Under the pieces are notes generated by a model that worked only from the letters and a program-made list of their open reading frames with translations, was not told the DNA's origin and did no database searches. A program made the translations under genes and the position numbers. A stretch of DNA of 64,000 nt from Candidatus Gastranaerophilales bacterium (lineage in GTDB: Bacteria > Cyanobacteriota > Vampirovibrionia > Gastranaerophilales > Gastranaerophilaceae): the NCBI GenBank assembly GCA_944323255.1, contig CALURU010000002.1:93803-157802 (forward strand), read 5' to 3'. Of the stretch, positions 49,570-58,627 are shown piece after piece. Each line of letters begins with the position of its first letter. Position 1 is the stretch's first letter.

Positions 49570-51735
49570 TTATATAGAGCAAGCGCAAACGCCGTCTTTG
49601 CAATGATAGCCGAGAGCTTCCTGAGCTTCTGCCATTCTTACTTTGATACGTCCGTCTACTGCAATGCCTTCACCTGTTTTTTCAGAAATCAACAGCGGGT
49701 TGATGTCTAATTCATCGATGAATTTGAAATCGTTAACGAGTTGAGATAATCTCAACAATGTTTCTTCGATTTGTTCCATCTGAGCAGGTTTAGTGCCTCT
49801 TGCACCTTCTAATAATTTGTATGCTTTTACTGATTTAATCATTTCTTTAGCATCAACATCGGTTAAAGGTGCGATTCTGAATGTTACGTCTTTCATAACT
49901 TCAATAAATACACCGCCTAAACCGAACATCATCATCGGACCGTATTGAGGATCTGTTGCAATACCGCAAACCATTTCTCTGTTGCCTTTTACCATTTCTT
50001 GAATGATAACGCCTTCAAGACCTTCAATAAGTCCTTTTTCTGTTAATTTTGCGATTAAATCCTGATATTCTGCTCTCAACTGTTCGGCAGATTGAATGTT
50101 AACTCTAACACCGCCTACATCTGTTTTGTGAGAAGTTGTTTTTGAAGTCATCTTCATAACAACAGGGTATCCGATAGAATCAGCTATTGATACAGCTTCG
50201 TCTTCAGATTTAGCAAATCCTGATTTGCAAACTCTGATTCCGTAAGCATCAAGTACATCAATTGATTCACGTGTAGTTAACTGGTCTCTGCCTTCATTGA
50301 TTGATTTAGCAATAATTTCCTGAGCTTTCTTGTAATCAACATCAAATGTAGGAATCTTACCTTCTTCTCTTTCCATCCATAATCTCTGTTGATTTAATCT
50401 GTTTAAGCCGTCTGCAGCTTCCTCAGCGTACATAAAGAACGGCATGTTAACATCCATATCAGAAATCTTATTGAAGAATTCACTCTTAGTCATAAATACA
50501 CCGATAACAGGTTTCTGCGGATTCTTAGCCTTGATTTCCATAAGAGCTTTAGCAACATCAATATCTTTTAAGCCCAAGAATGGGAGATAGATTGTAATAA
50601 TCATATCAACATTTTCATCGGCAATAACTGTTTCTAATGTTTGCTTGTAGTGTTCGATTGGAGCTGAAGCAATCATATCAACAGGGTTTTTAACAGAAGC
50701 AGCTGCCGGCAAGAAACTTCTTAATTTTTCTTTTGTAGCGTCTGTTAATTTAGCCATCTGCATACCGTGTTCGCAAACAGCATCTGTTGCCATAATTCCA
50801 GGACCGCCTGAGTTTGTAATAATAGCAACTCTGTTTCCTTTCGGAATAGGGCAGTTTGCAAAAACTTTAGCAGTTGCAAACAGGTCTTTAAGAGAGTATT
50901 CTCTGATTACGCCTGATTGCTGCAACAAAGCGTTAGCAGCTTTATCAGCACCGGCTAATGAACCTGTGTGAGAAGAAGCTGCACTTGCACCAGCAGCAGA
51001 ACGCCCAGCTTTAAGAGCAAGAATAGGCTTTTTCTTAGAAATTCTTGTTGCTAACTTTCTGAAGTTTGCAGGGTTCTGAATTGATTCCATATAAAGAAGA
51101 ATTTGTTCAACGTCAGAATCGTTTTCCCAGTATTCAAGAGCTGTTTCAGCGTTAACATCAGCCTGGTTACCAATAGAAATAAATTGAGCAAACCCGAGGT
51201 TAAGGTCTTTAAGAATATTTAAAATACCGCCGCCTAAAGCTCCTGATTGAGAAACGAAACCAATGTTTCCTCTCTCCGGTAAAGATTCAGCAAAGCAGCC
51301 ATCCATTCTAATATCAGGGTGAGTATTAACAACGCCCAGACAGTTTGGACCAACACATCTCATACCGTATTCACGAACTTTTGCAAGTAATTGTTTTTCA
51401 AGTTCAGCACCTTCTGCGCCTGTTTCCTTGAAACCTGCTGTAATAATGCAAAGTCCTTTAATACCTTTTTCATGGCATTGATCAATTGTTGCAAGTACAA
51501 ATTTTGCGTTAACAACAATTATAGCCAGATCAACTTCTCCCGGGACTTCTAGAACAGAAGTATAAGCCTGCAAGCCTTCAATTATACCCCCTTTAGGGTT
51601 AACAGGATAAATTTTACCATTAAAGTTGTATTCCTGTAATCTTTTCATAATATCTGAACCAATAGTGTGTTCCTTGGTAGAAGCACCAATAACCGCAATT
51701 GATTTTGGTTTCATGATTTTGTCTAAAACGTTCAT
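49570..51735 (-). CDS. acetate-CoA ligase (ADP-forming), fused alpha-beta
   Basis: 721 residues. The N-terminal CoA-binding domain begins KPKSIAVIGASTKEHTIGS; the two succinyl-CoA-ligase-like domains contain SHTGSLAGAD, with the phospho-His in SSHTG. The C-terminal ATP-grasp domain (VVMKMTSKTTSHKTDVGGV, FGLGGVFIEVMKDVTFRIAP) is present, so one chain carries both halves. It makes ATP from acyl-CoA, typically acetate production in fermentation, and fits an anaerobic gut lifestyle. The last residues CKDGVCACSI are a short cysteine tail. Confidence 0.93.
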   Translation of the reverse strand: MNVLDKIMKPKSIAVIGASTKEHTIGSDIMKRLQEYNFNGKIYPVNPKGGIIEGLQAYTSVLEVPGEVDLAIIVVNAKFVLATIDQCHEKGIKGLCIITAGFKETGAEGAELEKQLLAKVREYGMRCVGPNCLGVVNTHPDIRMDGCFAESLPERGNIGFVSQSGALGGGILNILKDLNLGFAQFISIGNQADVNAETALEYWENDSDVEQILLYMESIQNPANFRKLATRISKKKPILALKAGRSAAGASAASSHTGSLAGADKAANALLQQSGVIREYSLKDLFATAKVFANCPIPKGNRVAIITNSGGPGIMATDAVCEHGMQMAKLTDATKEKLRSFLPAAASVKNPVDMIASAPIEHYKQTLETVIADENVDMIITIYLPFLGLKDIDVAKALMEIKAKNPQKPVIGVFMTKSEFFNKISDMDVNMPFFMYAEEAADGLNRLNQQRLWMEREEGKIPTFDVDYKKAQEIIAKSINEGRDQLTTRESIDVLDAYGIRVCKSGFAKSEDEAVSIADSIGYPVVMKMTSKTTSHKTDVGGVRVNIQSAEQLRAEYQDLIAKLTEKGLIEGLEGVIIQEMVKGNREMVCGIATDPQYGPMMMFGLGGVFIEVMKDVTFRIAPLTDVDAKEMIKSVKAYKLLEGARGTKPAQMEQIEETLLRLSQLVNDFKFIDELDINPLLISEKTGEGIAVDGRIKVRMAEAQEALGYHCKDGVCACSI

Positions 51736-51823
51736 TAGTCTCTTCCTTTCTTGTTTTTAAAACCACATATAAATTATAGTACAAACACTGTTTGAGGGGT
51801 AACATTTTATTGAATTATATATT

Positions 51824-51850
51824 TTTGTAAATTAATTTGTAAAATTTAGC
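51824..51850 (+). promoter_or_regulatory. bipartite upstream element TTTGTAAA-N17-GC (copy 5)
   Basis: TTTGTAAA, 17 nt, GCAAAAATATTTTTTAC. The nine bases from GC match copy 1 (GCAAAAATA). GC is 57 nt before the ATG at 51906. Confidence 0.5.
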
Positions 51851-51905
51851 AAAAATATTTTTTACAGTTATTATAAAATATACAAATACAATAAAGGAAT
51901 TATTT

Positions 51906-52493
51906 ATGAATATCAATCAAGCTTACAAAAATTTACCCCAAAACCTCTACCACATAACAACTACAGAAAAACTTGCAAAAATAAAACAAGATAAACTCAT
52001 TAAAGCAATGCCCGATACGCTCACTGATGGAGCTATAAAAGGTGTTTTTACATTTGATTTGGATAATTTTATTAAACAATGGGCAAAAGATAAGCACATG
52101 AATCTTGCTAGATTAATCTTGGATTATATTGCAAGGGGAAAAGAACTTGTTATGCTTAGAATTCCTGTTAATAAATTACCGGTAGAAAGTAGTGAAAATA
52201 TTAGAACAAGAGACGTAAACAAGGCTATTGACTGGAAATTTTCTTATGGCAGCCAACGTGGCAAATCCAATCAGGAAATACTCGGGCAAAAAATAACAGA
52301 AGTAAATCCCGAAGAAATTAATAAAATTGCAATAGAACACATTATCCCTACAGATATCGGAATTGATAAAATTGAATGCCTTGGAACTTCTAACTATAGT
52401 TCAAAACGATCATTAGCTGATATTTTAATGGGTTTCTTTAAAGGACACAACGAAGAAAATATCATTAAAAATAATATGGATTTATTAATATAA
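51906..52493 (+). CDS. hypothetical protein, possible ADP-ribosyltransferase-like fold
   Basis: 195 residues. NLYHITTTEKLAKIKQDKLI resembles the opening LYH-T-x8-I-x2-G-L pattern of KptA/DarT-like ADP-ribosyl transferase folds, followed by a strand VFTFDLDNF and ELVMLRIPVNKL. The catalytic Glu cannot be identified with confidence, and the resemblance rests on one motif. AAAGGAATT precedes the ATG. It shares an upstream element with other ORFans. It could be a nucleotide-transferring enzyme or an unrelated fold. Confidence 0.6.
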   Translation: MNINQAYKNLPQNLYHITTTEKLAKIKQDKLIKAMPDTLTDGAIKGVFTFDLDNFIKQWAKDKHMNLARLILDYIARGKELVMLRIPVNKLPVESSENIRTRDVNKAIDWKFSYGSQRGKSNQEILGQKITEVNPEEINKIAIEHIIPTDIGIDKIECLGTSNYSSKRSLADILMGFFKGHNEENIIKNNMDLLI

Positions 52494-52538
52494 AAAACTC
52501 TTTTCACACTAATATTCTAACACTACAACTTTCACAAC

Positions 52539-52571
52539 AAAAATCCGGTTCTATAAAGAACCGGATTTTTT
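52539..52571. terminator. tuf terminator
   Basis: AAAATCCGGTTC and GAACCGGATTTT form a perfect stem with T/A runs on both sides; it can terminate both tuf and the convergent gene. Confidence 0.92.
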
Positions 52572-52593
52572 AGTCTGTTATATTGTGACTCGA

Positions 52594-53802
52594 TTACTCA
52601 ATAATTTTGTCAACAACACCAGCACCAACTGTTCTACCGCCTTCACGGATAGCGAATCTCATACCTTCTTCAATAGCTACAGGAGCGATAAGTTCAACTT
52701 CCATAACTACGTTATCACCAGGCATTACCATTTCGCCGTCGAATTTGATAGAACCGGTAACGTCAGTTGTTCTGATATAGAACTGAGGTCTGTAACCAGG
52801 GAAGAATGGAGTGTGACGTCCGCCTTCTTCTTTAGTTAAAACGTAAACGTTAGCAGTAAATTTGGTGTGTGGATGAATTGTACCAGGTTTTGCAAGAACT
52901 TGACCACGTTGGATTTCAGTCTTATCAATACCTCTTAACAAAGCACCAATGTTGTCACCAGCTTGACCTTGGTCAAGTGATTTTCTGAACATTTCAACAC
53001 CGGTTACTGTAGTTTTCTTAGTTTCACCAAGACCTACCAATTCAACTTCATCACCAACTTTTACAATACCACGTTCTACTCTACCTGTAGCAACAGTACC
53101 ACGACCAGTGATAGAGAATACGTCTTCAACCGGCATCAAGAATGGTTTGTCTAAGTCACGAACAGGAGTTGGGAAGTAAGAATCTACTGCATCCATCAAT
53201 TCCCAAATCTTGTCAACCCATTTGTCTTCGCCTCTTTGAATGTGCGGATTAGCCTGAACAGCTTCAAGAGCCTTAAGAGCTGAACCATGGATGAACGGAA
53301 TATTGTCACCGTCGAATTCGTAAGAAGAAAGAAGTTCTCTAACTTCCATTTCAACTAATTCTAACAATTCCGGATCATCAACCATGTCGCATTTGTTCAA
53401 GAATACAACCAAGTTAGGAACACCAACCTGTCTAGCAAGAAGGATGTGTTCACGAGTCTGAGGCATAGCACCATCAGTAGCTGCAACAACAAGAATTGCA
53501 CCATCCATCTGAGCTGCACCTGTAATCATGTTTTTAACATAGTCAGCGTGACCAGGGCAGTCAACGTGTGCGTAGTGTCTTGCATCTGTTTCATATTCTA
53601 CGTGAGCTGTAGAGATGGTTATACCTCTTGCTTTTTCTTCCGGAGCAGCATCGATTTCATCAAATTTCTTTGCTTGAGCTTTTCCGGCAGCAGCCATAAC
53701 TCCTGTAATAGCTGCAGTCAATGTTGTTTTACCGTGGTCAACGTGGCCAATTGTACCAATGTTAACGTGCGGTTTTGTACGTTCATACTTTTCACGTGCC
53801 AT
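52594..53802 (-). CDS. tuf: elongation factor Tu
   Basis: 402 residues, full length. G1 [11 protein letters not shown]2 RGITI, G3 DCPGHADY, G4 NKCDM, G5 GSALK. Delivers aminoacyl-tRNA to the ribosome. GGAG precedes the ATG. It is monocistronic, with its own promoter (53869-53896) and terminator, rather than in the str operon. Confidence 0.99.
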   Translation of the reverse strand: MAREKYERTKPHVNIGTIGHVDHGKTTLTAAITGVMAAAGKAQAKKFDEIDAAPEEKARGITISTAHVEYETDARHYAHVDCPGHADYVKNMITGAAQMDGAILVVAATDGAMPQTREHILLARQVGVPNLVVFLNKCDMVDDPELLELVEMEVRELLSSYEFDGDNIPFIHGSALKALEAVQANPHIQRGEDKWVDKIWELMDAVDSYFPTPVRDLDKPFLMPVEDVFSITGRGTVATGRVERGIVKVGDEVELVGLGETKKTTVTGVEMFRKSLDQGQAGDNIGALLRGIDKTEIQRGQVLAKPGTIHPHTKFTANVYVLTKEEGGRHTPFFPGYRPQFYIRTTDVTGSIKFDGEMVMPGDNVVMEVELIAPVAIEEGMRFAIREGGRTVGAGVVDKIIE

Positions 53803-53868
53803 GAGATTAATCTCCTTCTTTGATTAAATATACTACGTCAACTTATAATATACTAAGTTATATTCTAT

Positions 53869-53896
53869 ATTTTAGTCTCTAAAGATTTCTTGTCAA
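53869..53896 (-). promoter_or_regulatory. sigma-70 promoter of tuf
   Basis: On the minus strand: TTGACA (53896-53891), 16-nt spacer, TAAAAT (53874-53869), 67 nt before the start codon. Perfect -35, one mismatch in -10. Confidence 0.7.
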
Positions 53897-53977
53897 TCTT
53901 TGTGATAATATATAACATAATATTTCATCAGCTCACACTAACTGCCAAAAATAAAATTTACAGGCTTTTCATCTTAT

Positions 53978-54802
53978 ATGAACATAACAATCACACCTAT
54001 ACATAAAAATACTTACCCTTCTTTTGGAGTTAAAAAGGAAAAACTGGAAGAACTTATAGAGAGCGGCAAAAGTGTCGATGAAATATGCAAAGATCTAAAT
54101 ATAAGCGTGAGAAATTATTCTACTCTTGTTAACCGATTCGGAATAATGACTGATTTCAGGAAGAATAAAGCGAATTCTTTAAGTATTACAAAAGAAAAAT
54201 TGCAAGAACTTGTAGATAAAGGATTAACCGCTAAGGAAATATACGAAAAATTAAACATAAGTGATTCGGTTTTTTATCACTTATTGAAACGCTTAGGAAT
54301 TAATTATAACTATAAGCACCATTCGCAACTAAAAGATATTCCTAAAAATAAACTGGAACAAACCGTTAAAGAATGGGAGTCGCAGGCAAAAGCAGAAGAA
54401 GAATTGGACATAGCTGCGTCAACATTTAATTATAAAGCAAGAGAAGCAAAGGTTGAGACTGTCTTATCGGGTTCTATTGACCGTCTTAAAGAACTGGGAA
54501 ACAAAAAAGATGAAATCCAAAAGTATTTAGACGAAGGCGCCACCCCGCAGGAAATTTGCGAAATGTATGATATTCCGCCTGTTATGTATCATAGTTTAAT
54601 ACGCAAATATAATTTAGTAAGTGCCGCAAAAAAGAAATTCGACAGTACAAAAAGCATTACAAAAGAGCAGTTAGAACAATTACTAAAATCAGGCAAATCA
54701 AAAACAGATATCTGCGAAGAATTAGGTATAAGCAGAAATACACTGGCACTGAAGCTTACAAAATTTGGAATCAAGACAAAAAAGGGTGATAAAAACCTTT
54801 AA
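53978..54802 (+). CDS. tandem HTH-array protein with N-terminal PSFG motif
   Basis: 274 residues. Five repeats of about 40-50 residues, each a resolvase-type helix-turn-helix: KLEELIESGKSVDEICKDLN (20-58), KLQELVDKGLTAKEIYEKLN (70-110), a degenerate one (124-160), DEIQKYLDEGATPQEICEMY (177-215), QLEQLLKSGKSKTDICEELG (227-266). The start NITITPIHKNTYPSFGVKK matches the F-x-G leader of other ORFans. There is no catalytic domain, so it may be a multi-site DNA-binding protein. Five HTHs in one chain is unusual. No ribosome-binding site is obvious; the start is uncertain by a few codons. Confidence 0.78.
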   Translation: MNITITPIHKNTYPSFGVKKEKLEELIESGKSVDEICKDLNISVRNYSTLVNRFGIMTDFRKNKANSLSITKEKLQELVDKGLTAKEIYEKLNISDSVFYHLLKRLGINYNYKHHSQLKDIPKNKLEQTVKEWESQAKAEEELDIAASTFNYKAREAKVETVLSGSIDRLKELGNKKDEIQKYLDEGATPQEICEMYDIPPVMYHSLIRKYNLVSAAKKKFDSTKSITKEQLEQLLKSGKSKTDICEELGISRNTLALKLTKFGIKTKKGDKNL

Positions 54803-54811
54803 TCTTTATAA

Positions 54812-54860
54812 AAAAATCAGTAAAACCCTCAATGTAGGATCTTACTGATTTTTATTTTTT
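54812..54860. terminator. terminator between convergent genes
   Basis: AAAAATCAGTAA and TTACTGATTTTT form a perfect 12-bp stem around an 18-nt loop, followed by a T-rich tract. Confidence 0.8.
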
Positions 54861-54871
54861 ACTATTTTTTA

Positions 54872-55060
54872 TTATTTCACATCATCTTTAATTACAATCA
54901 GATTTTTAACTATTTTCATTTTGCAGGTTGGAAACACTACCTCAGCAAGACCGTCAGCAATACTTATAATACTGCCGGCTTTTAAAACGACATCCTCACC
55001 TTTGTACTGAAAAGTGTAATCATCTTGTCTGTCCGATCTAATCGTAATCTGGTTGTTCAT
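54872..55060 (-). CDS. small beta-rich protein
   Basis: 62 residues with alternating strands (ITIRSDRQDDYTFQYKGED, VVLKAGSIISIADGLAEVVF). GAAGG precedes the ATG. It is separated from the rpsR gene by 96 bp and a hairpin. It might be a small ORFan regulator or a ribosome-associated protein; no family recognised. Confidence 0.6.
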   Translation of the reverse strand: MNNQITIRSDRQDDYTFQYKGEDVVLKAGSIISIADGLAEVVFPTCKMKIVKNLIVIKDDVK

Positions 55061-55096
55061 AATTTTTTCCTTCTTTTTATTCTAACAAATGCCAAC

Positions 55097-55129
55097 ATAG
55101 GAATGGCAAATTAATTTCGCCATTCCTAT
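55097..55129. terminator. hairpin downstream of rpsR
   Basis: ATAGGAATGGC and GCCATTCCTAT around an 11-nt loop, 28 bp after the rpsR stop; the minus strand lacks a clear T run, so it may be a weak terminator or mRNA stabiliser. Confidence 0.5.
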
Positions 55130-55156
55130 ATTTATACTTTAAGTTTACATACAAAA

Positions 55157-55390
55157 TTAATCAAATACATAACTGATAATTGCAGCTTCTCTGGCTCTTT
55201 TAATAGCCGTTGTTACCATTCTCTGGTGCTTTGCGCAGTTACCCGTAACTCTGCGAGGAATAATCTTTCCTGCTTCTGTCAAGTATCTTTTTAACTTTGC
55301 AGCATCTTTGTAATCAATAGATTCAACGTGATCTGCGCAGAATGAACAGGTCTTACGTTTTTTTCTATCTTGTGCATCTTGCTTTGCCAT
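55157..55390 (-). CDS. rpsR: 30S ribosomal protein S18
   Basis: 77 residues with the conserved [20 protein letters not shown] and [15 protein letters not shown]-terminal CSFCADHVE has two cysteines in the zinc-binding arrangement seen in some S18 proteins. Last gene of the rpsF-ssb-rpsR operon. Binds S6 on the 30S platform. Confidence 0.97.
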   Translation of the reverse strand: MAKQDAQDRKKRKTCSFCADHVESIDYKDAAKLKRYLTEAGKIIPRRVTGNCAKHQRMVTTAIKRAREAAIISYVFD

Positions 55391-55478
55391 TGTTTTATTT
55401 GCCTTTCTAGCCTTATTTTAGTAATTAAATGACCGGGTGACTGAGTGATTAAGAAACAGACCCAATCGTATTTTATCC

Positions 55479-55883
55479 TTAAAAAGGAATCTCGTCTTCT
55501 CCGATTAATTCATCGGAAAATTCTTCTTGAGAGAATTTTACAATATCTTCACCTGATGCTGATGAACCGGAAGAAACAGCAGGAGCTCCAGCACCCATTG
55601 GTTCAATAGTATTAGCATCGATTTCATAAATTCTTCTCTCTGCACCATTTTCATTTTTTACAGCTGTAATCTGTAACCTGCCTTCTACCAGAACCCTATC
55701 ATCCTTTGAAAGAGATGATACAACATCATCAAGAACCGTACGTTTTACTATTACACGAATGAGCATTTCCTCCCTATCACCTATATTTAATACAAATGAT
55801 GATACAGGAACGTTATTCTGTGTAAAACGTTTTTCCGGAGCTCTGAAAATTGTGCCAGTAACAGCAGCTTTTGCTAACGTCAT
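55479..55883 (-). CDS. ssb: single-stranded DNA-binding protein
   Basis: 134 residues: an OB fold (KAAVTGTIFRAPEKRFTQNN, VLVEGRLQI), a Gly/Ser-rich linker and the acidic tip DELIGEDEIPF that recruits repair proteins. Between rpsF (12-bp gap) and rpsR (88 bp), the classic arrangement. Confidence 0.94.
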   Translation of the reverse strand: MTLAKAAVTGTIFRAPEKRFTQNNVPVSSFVLNIGDREEMLIRVIVKRTVLDDVVSSLSKDDRVLVEGRLQITAVKNENGAERRIYEIDANTIEPMGAGAPAVSSGSSASGEDIVKFSQEEFSDELIGEDEIPF

Positions 55884-55895
55884 AAAGTTTACCTC

Positions 55896-56198
55896 TTAAA
55901 CTGTTTGAGCCTTTTTAGCTTCTTCCATAAACATAAATCTTAAAATATTTTCATTCAATTTTAAGCTGCGTTTAAAATCTACAACAGTTTCACCAGGAAT
56001 AGAAATAATCATTGTTGTAAAATAACCATCTCTATAGCCTTGTACATCATAGGCTAACTTTTTGCGTCCCATTTTGTCTACAGAAGATACTGATCCGTTG
56101 AAAGATTTTACATCTTCTGAAATTTTATCCATAACTTTGTCCAATTCTTCTGAATCAAGACTTGGTTTGAATATCGCTAATAATTCATAATTTTTCAT
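55896..56198 (-). CDS. rpsF: 30S ribosomal protein S6
   Basis: 100 residues, beginning MKNYELLAIFKPSLDSEEL and with the conserved GRKKLAYDVQGYRDGYF. First gene of rpsF-ssb-rpsR. GGAG precedes the ATG. CAGGGGTAAA occurs 37 bp upstream (56234). Confidence 0.96.
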   Translation of the reverse strand: MKNYELLAIFKPSLDSEELDKVMDKISEDVKSFNGSVSSVDKMGRKKLAYDVQGYRDGYFTTMIISIPGETVVDFKRSLKLNENILRFMFMEEAKKAQTV

Positions 56199-56275
56199 AA
56201 ATATATTTCTCCTTATGACACCATGCTAGCATGAACAGGGGTAAAAGCAAGAGGGTAAACCCCTTCGTTTTTTTA

Positions 56276-58627
56276 TTACACATCAATAGTCATAAATTTA
56301 TGTTTATAATCATTAATAGTATTCATAAGTTCGACAAATTCAGCATATTTCATTGTATGAAAAGTTTTAGACAGTTCTATTGCGGTAATAAATGCAATTT
56401 TAAAGCTTTCATCCCCTCTTGCCGTAATCTTTATCATACCGGCATCTTCAAACATTTCAAGAAGAACCTCAATAACATCACCGGTAACACCGAGGGCTGA
56501 GGCGGCACGCTCTAAATTAAAATCTCCGTCAAGCGTATTACAAGTATATCTTATCATTCCGGAAAAAGTTTTGAGAATTAATTCTTCATTATATTTCCCC
56601 TTCTGATAATTCATATAATGAATAACATCTGGAGAAACGGTTGTCATAAGGTTTTGCAGAATATCATCATCTGCAGGATAATCAAAAAACATCAAGACAT
56701 CGCTTTTTTGCGCATTGTCTCTTTTAGAAATGCACTTCATAATACTTTCAAAAGGTTTTAAACTCTCTAAGATTCCTTTATCTTCAACAAAAGCACAAAT
56801 TTTTAATTTTGAACTTTTAATATAATCGTTAACCTGCGCCAAAATATTTGTTTTCTTTCTATGGTCATAAACCTTTGTTTTATCCGACTCTTCCTCTTTT
56901 AAAGCATCTGAATGCACGTCCTTTAAAATAAGCTGAACTGAAGTTACGCCATTAAATGTATTAAGCTGTGGAGCAAAAGCTATATCCAATCTGTCACCGG
57001 CAATCAAAGGAATATCACCTCTTGACCACCATACGCAATCCAACGTTCCGTTTTTTGTTTCGACAGTAAGTTTTAAATGCTCCTTTGTTGATCCCATCAG
57101 TTTTTTCTGTTTCAAAACAAGATTTCTCACGACAAAAGTCGGGGAAGGATTTGCCATTCCAAACGGTTCCAGTTTAGAAATTTCTTCTACAAGCGAAACA
57201 TCAACATCATCAATAGAAAGCTCCATATCGACATCAATGGACGGTGTAAGTTTTTGCCCGTTTAGCATTTCATCAACTGTTTTATTAATCGCTTTTTTTA
57301 CTGCCTCAAAAGAAGCCTTTGCTTCCGAAAAAGAGCAGCCGCCTGCCATCTGGTGTCCGCCATACCCGTCTAAATATTCTGATACATTGGACAAAATATC
57401 GTAAATATTAAGCTCTTTGACCCCTCTTGCAGAGCATCTGAAAGCTTTTGTTTCTTCATTGTAGTTCATTATAAAAGTCGGTTTATAATATTTTTCTACA
57501 AACTTCGAAGCTACAATTCCGATTATTCCTATATGCCAGTCTTTAGAGAAAAGAACAATCGCATTATCTCTGCTCTTTGAATTTCTCCAGACTTCATCGG
57601 CTTCGGCAAAAGTCTGTGAACACATTTCCTGACGCAATTTATTAAAATTTTCAAGCGCAATAATTGCCATTTCAATTTCCTGCTTGTTTTCAGAAATCAT
57701 TACTTTAACGGCAGCTTCAACGTTATCAATTCTTCCTGAGGCGTTAATTCTCGGAGCAATAGTGAATGCAATCTGTTCTGCAGTTAATCCGTTGTCCGTA
57801 CCAACTCCAGCTACATCAAGCATTCTTTTTAATCCATAGTGCTTGCCTGCTGCAATCAACTCCAGTCCTTTTGTCACAAAATATCTGTTTTCACCGATAA
57901 GAGGAACTAAATCAGCAATCGTACCTACGGTTACAAAAGGCATAATTTCGTATGAAAAATCAAGTTTATTGTATTTTTCAAGTACGCCCTGTGCAAGCTT
58001 AAATGCCACACCAACTCCGGCCAGCGAAGTCAATGATTCAATCTGGTACGGAGTAAGCTTTTCATCCAGCGCATTCATAGCCTTCGGATTAATAATTGCG
58101 TACGCAGGCGGAAGCTCTTCCGGTGCTTCGTGGTGGTCGGTTATTATAACATCACGCCCGAAACTGTTTATAAATTTAACTTCTTCTACACTGCTTATTC
58201 CGTTATCTACAGTAATTATAAGCTTGGGTTTCTTCTTTGTTAAAAGCTGCACAAGAGCTTTTGTGTTAAGCCCGTGTCCTTCGGCTTCCCTGTCCGGAAT
58301 ATAAAAATCGACATTTCCTCCAAGGTATGAAAAAGTTTTCATCAAAACAGAAGTTGAGGTTACACCATCTGCATCAAAATCACCATAGATAAGAATATTT
58401 TCCTTTTCATCAATGGCTTTTACTATTCTCTCAACTGCACGAGCCATATCACAAAAAGCATTAGGGTGCATAAGAGTGATACCCAGAGGATCTAAGAAAT
58501 CCTTTCTTGCTTCTTCACCTTTTATGCCCCTAACTTCCAGCAATCTGTCTATAATTGACACATTATTCTTTGAGGTGTCACCCTCTTTTATTATCCATTC
58601 TTTTTTATTTACCCCTGTACAAGACAT
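56276..58627 (-). CDS. recJ: single-strand DNA exonuclease RecJ
   Basis: 783 residues. DHH phosphoesterase motifs: YGDFDADGVTS, TVDNGISSV and TDHHEAPEELP, then DHHA1 with GYGGHQMAGGCSF. Works 5'-3' in recombination and mismatch repair. About 200 residues longer than E. coli RecJ, with the extra part at the C-terminus (KVYDHRKK onward, ending DYKHKFMTIDV), as in some cyanobacteria and Firmicutes. The first codons overlap the ctpA end by 19 nt, inside the CAGGGGTAAA motif, so the true RecJ start may be further in. Confidence 0.94.
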   Translation of the reverse strand: MSCTGVNKKEWIIKEGDTSKNNVSIIDRLLEVRGIKGEEARKDFLDPLGITLMHPNAFCDMARAVERIVKAIDEKENILIYGDFDADGVTSTSVLMKTFSYLGGNVDFYIPDREAEGHGLNTKALVQLLTKKKPKLIITVDNGISSVEEVKFINSFGRDVIITDHHEAPEELPPAYAIINPKAMNALDEKLTPYQIESLTSLAGVGVAFKLAQGVLEKYNKLDFSYEIMPFVTVGTIADLVPLIGENRYFVTKGLELIAAGKHYGLKRMLDVAGVGTDNGLTAEQIAFTIAPRINASGRIDNVEAAVKVMISENKQEIEMAIIALENFNKLRQEMCSQTFAEADEVWRNSKSRDNAIVLFSKDWHIGIIGIVASKFVEKYYKPTFIMNYNEETKAFRCSARGVKELNIYDILSNVSEYLDGYGGHQMAGGCSFSEAKASFEAVKKAINKTVDEMLNGQKLTPSIDVDMELSIDDVDVSLVEEISKLEPFGMANPSPTFVVRNLVLKQKKLMGSTKEHLKLTVETKNGTLDCVWWSRGDIPLIAGDRLDIAFAPQLNTFNGVTSVQLILKDVHSDALKEEESDKTKVYDHRKKTNILAQVNDYIKSSKLKICAFVEDKGILESLKPFESIMKCISKRDNAQKSDVLMFFDYPADDDILQNLMTTVSPDVIHYMNYQKGKYNEELILKTFSGMIRYTCNTLDGDFNLERAASALGVTGDVIEVLLEMFEDAGMIKITARGDESFKIAFITAIELSKTFHTMKYAEFVELMNTINDYKHKFMTIDV

